Below, one piece after another: positions 59,201 to 64,000 of a stretch of 64,000 nucleotides of DNA. Position 1 is the stretch's first letter. The number at the start of each line of letters is the position of its first letter. Below the pieces are notes generated by a model, which was not told where the DNA came from, ran no database searches, and worked only from the letters and a program-made list of their open reading frames with translations. Made by a program: the position numbers and the translations under genes. Source of the stretch: Aphanomyces cochlioides (Eukaryota; Oomycota; Saprolegniomycetes; Saprolegniales; Verrucalvaceae); assembly GCA_019828595.1 (NCBI GenBank), contig JAHQRK010000034.1, positions 124,001-188,000 on the forward strand. Reading direction: 5' to 3'.

Positions 59201-60258
59201 GTTCCCCTTTGGCACAACTCGTATCTGCCTGGACTCGAAGACCTATACGATCAGTGCTCTACATCGACGCAAGTCCAAGCCAATGTATTGGCTTCGCTTC
59301 ACATCACGAAGTTGTCGCATTTGTTGACTCCGTGTCAGCGAGTTTGGCCAGCTTCGATCTTGTTCGACAAAATCAACCGTGCCTGCCGCCAAGCCAATTT
59401 TGTCCCTCCAACGAAACAATGGATCTCAATCTTGGTGATCAAGTTATCACGATTGTTTGAGATTGTTTCTGAAGAGGATGCTCCCGTGTTCCACTTGCCG
59501 ACGCCTAGCTCTGAATGGATGGAATGGCACTGGATAATTCACCCTGACTCGAGTCCGATCTTGTTGGCGCTTGCGACTTCGAAATCGGCTAAGGTCAGAG
59601 CTTCTCCAGCTGTCAGCTCGTCCATTCTTCCTACCAAGCATCTCAACCTGCCATCCAACTTTTACGAAGACCCCAAGCGCCTTACCCAACTTGCCGCCTT
59701 CCTCCAACCCGACCACATTCTCCCTCGATATGGAGAGTTCATTTTCAAGACCCTTCTCCGCGCCAACGCCATGCAATATCTGTTTCAGTACCAAGACCCC
59801 AAGCCGACGTGTGTCTTCTGTCGTGTCAATGAGACGTACGAGCATTTCCTGTTCTCTTGTGGATATGGTCAATCTGTTTGGTATTCCTTCAAGACAATCC
59901 AGCGACTGCTCGAGTGTTCCTTTCCGTCCACGTGTCTGGAAATGTTTACGAGACGCCCAAGCCGTCCGATGGATACTACATCCGTGGCTATCTGAAGATC
60001 TGGCCGATTGTCCGAGCCTGCGTGTATTATCAAATATGGCTCCAACGTGCCGATCGCACCTTTCGACCCGACCTCACAGCGAAGAGTCCGATGGAAGTTG
60101 CCATTCATGCTGCCTCTTTGATCAAGCTACATCTACAACAGCTCCTGGTTGATCTCCCTCTCAAGAAGGGATACACCAAGGTATTCAATGTGCTCAAGCA
60201 TCTATCTTCGGACCCCTGGTTACGTCAACACATCATTCCTAACAGCGTCGTTTCATGA
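56262..60258 (+). pseudogene. ORF2 of copy C, codons about 18-1351, decayed
   Basis: Resumes C's ORF2 after the array. Lesions: 1-nt deletion near 56950 (GCACATCCACACG for GCACATGCCACACG), 6-nt in-frame deletion near 57561 (loses Gly-Asp), and 1-nt deletion near 59946 (ATGTTTACG for ATGTTCTACG). Together with codons 1-22 the total is 8 nt short of 4056, as these three account for. The RT catalytic motifs remain. More lesions than in most copies fits its place as an older host element. Confidence 0.9.
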
Positions 60259-60404
60259 GAGAGCTGACGGCTCACTCACTTCATCTCCTGTTCAATGACC
60301 ACTTTGCCATATTCTGTTTTCCAAGTTCTATTTATACAGTACGAGGCAAATTAGTAAGTCATTAGGGCCTTTGCTCAAAAATAAGGTTAATACAACTCAT
60401 TTAA
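60259..60404 (+). other. 3' UTR of copy C
   Basis: Complete. The stop-adjacent stem is weakened here (GAGAGAGC for GAGTGAGC). It ends at 60404 and is followed by CCCAAAGGCG of D's ORF1. Confidence 0.85.
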
Positions 60405-62336
60405 CCCAAAGGCGCGAAACATCGCAACACTGGTGCTCATGCTATTGCCGATGACGATATTGCGCGATGCGAGGCCATGGCGGACGCATTCTACAAAGAC
60501 TCTGGTGACATGGACGCCTTCATTGAAAACATTTTGCTCACCCCCCAGTCCCAAGTGTACGAGCTCACAGTCAAGTTGGGCGAAGGCTACAAGGACTGGT
60601 CCGAAAAAGTCATCTGCGATCAATTTGTCAAGGAAAATCCTGGTTCGTTATGGGGCTCCAAATTTCCGAACATTTTGATCCACAAGAAGAACCCACAGAC
60701 CATTGTGATCTCAAGTTACAACTTGTCTACGTGCGTGGAAATGGGAGGCACAACGTTTCGACTTGGTGGCAAAGACTTCCTGGTTCCCAAGTACTCGCGT
60801 TATGGCAACAACTACTACGTTACGTTCAACAAGGTCAGTCACCCTTCGATGGCCAAGGCAATTGTCAAGAAAATGGCTGCATTGACCAAGTCAGTGATAG
60901 CAGCATTCAACCCTACTGCTGGTCAGAACATCAAGTCGCCGCATTTGAGAGTCATTTTCAAGTCGTCTGCGCCTCCTGCAGTGTTGGTGCCAAAATCCGG
61001 CGACGCACTACGCGAAATCACCATTACGGATCCGTCGGGTCAGCCTTTTGTCGTCGTGTTTCAGCACAAGATCGCTGCTCTGAACAAGACATTGCCTCCG
61101 TCGATTGTTTCACGACGTGCAGAGGCCAAGGCTGAAAAAGCGAAGGCAAAAGCGGCCAAGGCAGCGGCAAAATCTCCTCCGTCAGGAGAAAAAGAACCTG
61201 AACATGATGGAGACGATCATGATCAAGACCCTGGAACAAATGCGGAAGGCAAGGCCGACTCAACTGAGGCATCTGAAGATGGTCAAGATGAACAACCACA
61301 GCCAACAGCTCCTTCTCATGGCTCTGATGTCGATATGTCTGGTGACAGCGATCCCCCTAACAACAATGGACAAGACAAACAACAAGAAGATGTGGAAATG
61401 TCTACCAACGAATCGCCCGCTCTTGCTCCACCAAGTGAGCAGCCCAAGAACTCGCTGGACCTTCAATTGGTAACGGGCTACCGGTCTGGACCAGCTCCAA
61501 AACGTACTTTGCCTTCGTCCCCACGTTTGGATCCCATGCCGACATCCAACCGTTTTCATATCCTCGAAGAAGACGACGTGGAACTCTCGTTTGAAGACTT
61601 TGCAGTGCCTCGAATTGTATTGGAAGATTCAAGTGCGCCACGCCCGAAAAAGACCAAAGGCAAAGCGAAGAAACAACGACTTAACAAGTCTGCTGCAGCC
61701 CACCTCGAATTGGCGAAGAAGATCATTCGAGATAAGAAAGTCGAAGGCAGTATCACCGAATGTCAACGCATTTTGCGAGATGACCCTCAGCTCGTTGCAC
61801 ATGCTATGTACGCACAAGATGAAGACCTCAGTTTGTTTCAGTCACTTGTTGCAACCAAGACTATTGAGCGCAAGATGGCTTTGTTAAAAGCTCAAGGCAA
61901 GCCTCACAACTACAAACATCACGTCAACTTCATGGCTCAATACAAGATTCACCCGTCAGAAATCTTGGAAGAATTGACCACGGACATACCAGAGATCAAG
62001 CGCATCCTCTTTGCACTTGCTACGATTGACTTATTCCTCTCAAATCGGGCCCCAGACCTCTACACAAACTCGGAGGCACTGACTGTTCTATTGAACCAAG
62101 AAGCAACAAGATTGCCTGACACCAACTGCTTGACGGACTGGTCGCTGTTTGCTTTGATCGAAAACTTCAGCGACAATCTCGAGAAGTTCACTTTGCCGGC
62201 TCCCGTCTTGTCGGCCATCTCGATGCTCAAAAGCATCACCAACAATTACCACATCGACGAGCTCTGCAGCAAAGCTCACCACTCCATGAACGCCGACGAA
62301 ATTGATCCCCTCGATTTGGAGGACGATCAACTCTAA
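60405..62336 (+). pseudogene. ORF1 of D, codons 370-1012
   Basis: 643 codons in open frame to TAA at 62336. It includes the central folded region and the C-terminal domain. It is cut by the insertion of C at CCCAAAGGCG and otherwise undamaged. Confidence 0.9.
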
Positions 62337-62414
62337 GGCTTCTATCCCCTGCTTCAATCCATTTCAACCTCCCCTCTGACCCCTCCATTCTACTCATTTT
62401 CATCTGTACTCGTG

Positions 62415-63064
62415 ATGATTGACAACAACTTCTCCGATGTCCCAACTGAACTCGTGGACTGGGACCCACAAATCATCTCCCTCAACACCAATGGCTTCTC
62501 CAACAGTCATCGGTACATCCTCGACAAACTATCAAGTGTTCACGACGTTTCCTTTATCCAAGAAACCCGTTTCCGCACGCCAAGTCTCCACGACCGTGTT
62601 GCGTTCCATTGGCAACGCATCACAAACCACGAAGGCTCTTTGTTCTTTGAAGAGCCTATTTACCCTGAAGTATCCACGTCGCCAGCCACTGGAGGTCTGG
62701 CTACGTTGATACATCCTCACTCTCCTTTGAAGAACGCCACTCAAGTCCCTCATGACAACCCAGTGCTTCGTGGTCGTTATCTACAAGTGCGATGTACTCT
62801 GGGTCCACTGACAGTCGTTCTCCACAATATCTATGCGCCGGCAGCCTTCCAACAACGAGCAAGTTACTTCGAAGAATTGCCACGCGACTTTCCTCCACAT
62901 GCGCTCCACATTGTTGGAGGAGATTTCAACTGCACTCTCAACAAAGATTTGGATTCGTTGAGACCCAGTACCTCCACCATGGCCGGCACCCTTCAACTGG
63001 AACAATGGATGCACAGTTTGTCTCTGGTGGATCTGTTTCGCCGTCAAAACCCCGTGGCAAGAAC
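62415..63064 (+). pseudogene. ORF2 of D, codons 1 to about 217 (endonuclease part)
   Basis: ATG at 62415. It contains N24, E50, Y140 and GGDFN but stops before NRLDYIF. At 63065 it joins ORF1 codon 849 of F in frame, so one open frame of 381 codons from 62415 to 63560 fuses the endonuclease N-terminal half to the ORF1 C-terminus. This is a by-product of insertion. Confidence 0.88.
63050..63064. repeat. Predicted target-site duplication of F, left copy
   Basis: CCCCGTGGCAAGAAC, 13-15 nt starting with CC, directly before F's truncated 5' end. The partner would follow F's 3' end outside the window. Confidence 0.5.
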
Positions 63065-63065
63065 A

Positions 63066-63560
63066 TCACTTGTTGCAACCAAGACTATTGAGCGCAAGAT
63101 GGCTTTGTTAAAAGCTCAAGGCAAGCCTCACAACTACAAACATCACGTCAACTTCATGGCTCAATACAAGATTCACCCGTCAGAAATCTTGGAAGAATTG
63201 ACCACGGACATACCAGAGATCAAGCGCATCCTCTTTGCACTTGCTACGATTGACTTATTCCTCTCAAATCGGGCCCCAGACCTCTACACAAACTCGGAGG
63301 CACTGACTGTTCTATTGAACCAAGAAGCAACAAGATTGCCTGACACCAACTGCTTGACGGACTGGTCGCTGTTTGCTTTGATCGAAAACTTCAGCGACAA
63401 TCTCGAGAAGTTCACTTTGCCGGCTCCCGTCTTGTCGGCCATCTCGATGCTCAAAAGCATCACCAACAATTACCACATCGACGAGCTCTGCAGCAAAGCT
63501 CACCACTCCATGGACGCCGACGAAATTGATCCCCTCGATTTGGAGGACGATCAACTCTAA
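63066..63560 (+). pseudogene. ORF1 of F, codons 849-1012
   Basis: Open to TAA at 63560. Only the C-terminal helical part is present. It differs from most copies by HHSMDAD for HHSMNAD near the end. Confidence 0.88.
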
Positions 63561-63638
63561 GGCTTCTATCCCCTGCTTCAATCCATTTCAACCTCCCCTC
63601 TGACCCCTCCATTCTACTCATTTTCATCTGTACTCGTG

Positions 63639-64000
63639 ATGATTGACAACAACTTCTCCGATGTCCCAACTGAACTCGTGGACTGGGACCCACAAATCAT
63701 CTCCCTCAACACCAATGGCTTCTCCAACAGTCATCGGTACATCCTCGACAAACTATCAAGTGTTCACGACGTTTCCTTTATCCAAGAAACCCGTTTCCGC
63801 ACGCCAAGTCTCCACGACCGTGTTGCGTTCCATTGGCAACAAATCACAAACCACGAAGGCTCTTTGTTCTTTGAAGAGCCTATTTACCCTGAAGTATCCA
63901 CGTCGCCAGCCACTGGAGGTCTGGCTACGTTGATACATCCTCACTCTCCTTTGAAGAACGCCACTCAAGTCCCTCATGACAACCCAGTGCTTCGTGGTCG
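63639..64000 (+). CDS. ORF2 of F, first 120 codons, cut by the window edge
   Basis: ATG at 63639. The endonuclease start is open to the window edge (N24 and E50 present). One difference from other copies is WQQIT for WQRIT. Whether the gene is intact cannot be seen. Confidence 0.85.
   Translation, partial: MIDNNFSDVPTELVDWDPQIISLNTNGFSNSHRYILDKLSSVHDVSFIQETRFRTPSLHDRVAFHWQQITNHEGSLFFEEPIYPEVSTSPATGGLATLIHPHSPLKNATQVPHDNPVLRG

Larger units (their letters stand above)
11949..60404 (+). mobile_element. LINE copy C, composite host element split in three visible pieces
   Basis: C is reassembled from 11949-12577 (ORF1 codons 466-675), 36734-37892 (rest of ORF1, spacer, ORF2 codons 1-22) and 56262-60404 (rest of ORF2, 3' UTR). 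The joins are supported by target-site duplications at 12565-12577/36721-36733 and 37878-37892/56262-56276, and the coding frame continues across both. Everything between belongs to later insertions. C is itself inserted in D: its 3' end at 60404 abuts CCCAAAGGCG of D's ORF1. C's 5' part lies left of the window. Confidence 0.8.
60405..63064 (+). mobile_element. LINE copy D, outermost element, middle part
   Basis: ORF1 from codon 370, the spacer, and ORF2 to codon about 217. It is interrupted on the left by C and on the right by F. Its 5' part should lie beyond C's 5' end, left of the window. Its ORF2 remainder should follow F's 3' end, right of the window. Confidence 0.82.
63065..64000 (+). 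mobile_element. LINE copy F, 5'-truncated, runs off the right edge
   Basis: Begins inside ORF1 at codon 849 after one untemplated A, followed by the spacer and the start of ORF2. It is read as a 5'-truncated insertion in D's ORF2. Confidence 0.8.

Noticed and set aside
1..64000. CRISPR array, prophage or defence island
   Set aside because: The repeats are kilobase copies of one LINE in both orientations; no short regular spacers and no bacterial genes.

Overview
The whole 64 kb window appears to be built from copies of one non-LTR retrotransposon (LINE) family. I found no host gene, tRNA, rRNA, CRISPR or bacterial signal, and no stretch over 20 bases that I could not assign to this element. 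The family is eukaryotic. It has a 60-nt 5' UTR, an ORF1 of about 1012 aa with no domain I recognise, a 78-nt spacer, an ORF2 of 1351 aa (APE-type endonuclease, reverse transcriptase, C-terminal CCHC finger), and a 3' UTR of about 146 nt ending in CATTTAA without poly(A). Full length is about 7.4 kb. The host cannot be named with confidence. GC content near 50%, intronless ORFs and the style of ORF1 would suit an oomycete-like stramenopile or an early-diverging fungus (low-confidence inference). Such a pure LINE nest suggests pericentromeric or other heterochromatin.

Names used below. A: minus, 1-6480, 3' end off the left edge. B: plus, 6481-8250. A' and B': a second copy of the A/B chimera, 8251-10180 and 10181-11948. 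C: a plus element split into 11949-12577, 36734-37892 and 56262-60404. M: a minus element inserted in C, with its 3' end at 12578 and its 5' end at 36717. Q: plus, 15540-22916. U: minus, 23738-31116. P: plus, 33273-35612, inside M. T1 and T2: plus tandem ORF1 units, 37895-41141 and 41142-44388. S: plus, 44389-51764, the only copy with both ORFs intact. R: plus, 51765-56261. D: plus, outermost, 60405-63064. F: plus, 63065 to the right edge.

The nest can be partly dated from target-site duplications (TSDs). D was interrupted by C (in ORF1) and by F (in ORF2). C was interrupted by B' (ORF1), by M (ORF1, 13-bp TSD) and by the T1/T2/S/R block (ORF2 codon 22, 15-bp TSD). M was interrupted by P (16-bp TSD) and Q (15-bp TSD). 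The two TSD copies of Q now lie in opposite orientation, which points to an inversion between Q and U. B was interrupted by A.

Every 3' junction in the window (9 of 9) joins CATTTAA to a CC already present in the interrupted sequence. Most copies are broken by small indels, mainly in G/C runs. S could still be autonomous. The strongest novel signals are the CC insertion rule, a 14-nt perfect complementarity between the 5' and 3' UTRs, a hairpin-dense 5' part of ORF1, and the 3,247-bp tandem ORF1 array whose dimer junction also occurs inside the separate insertion M.
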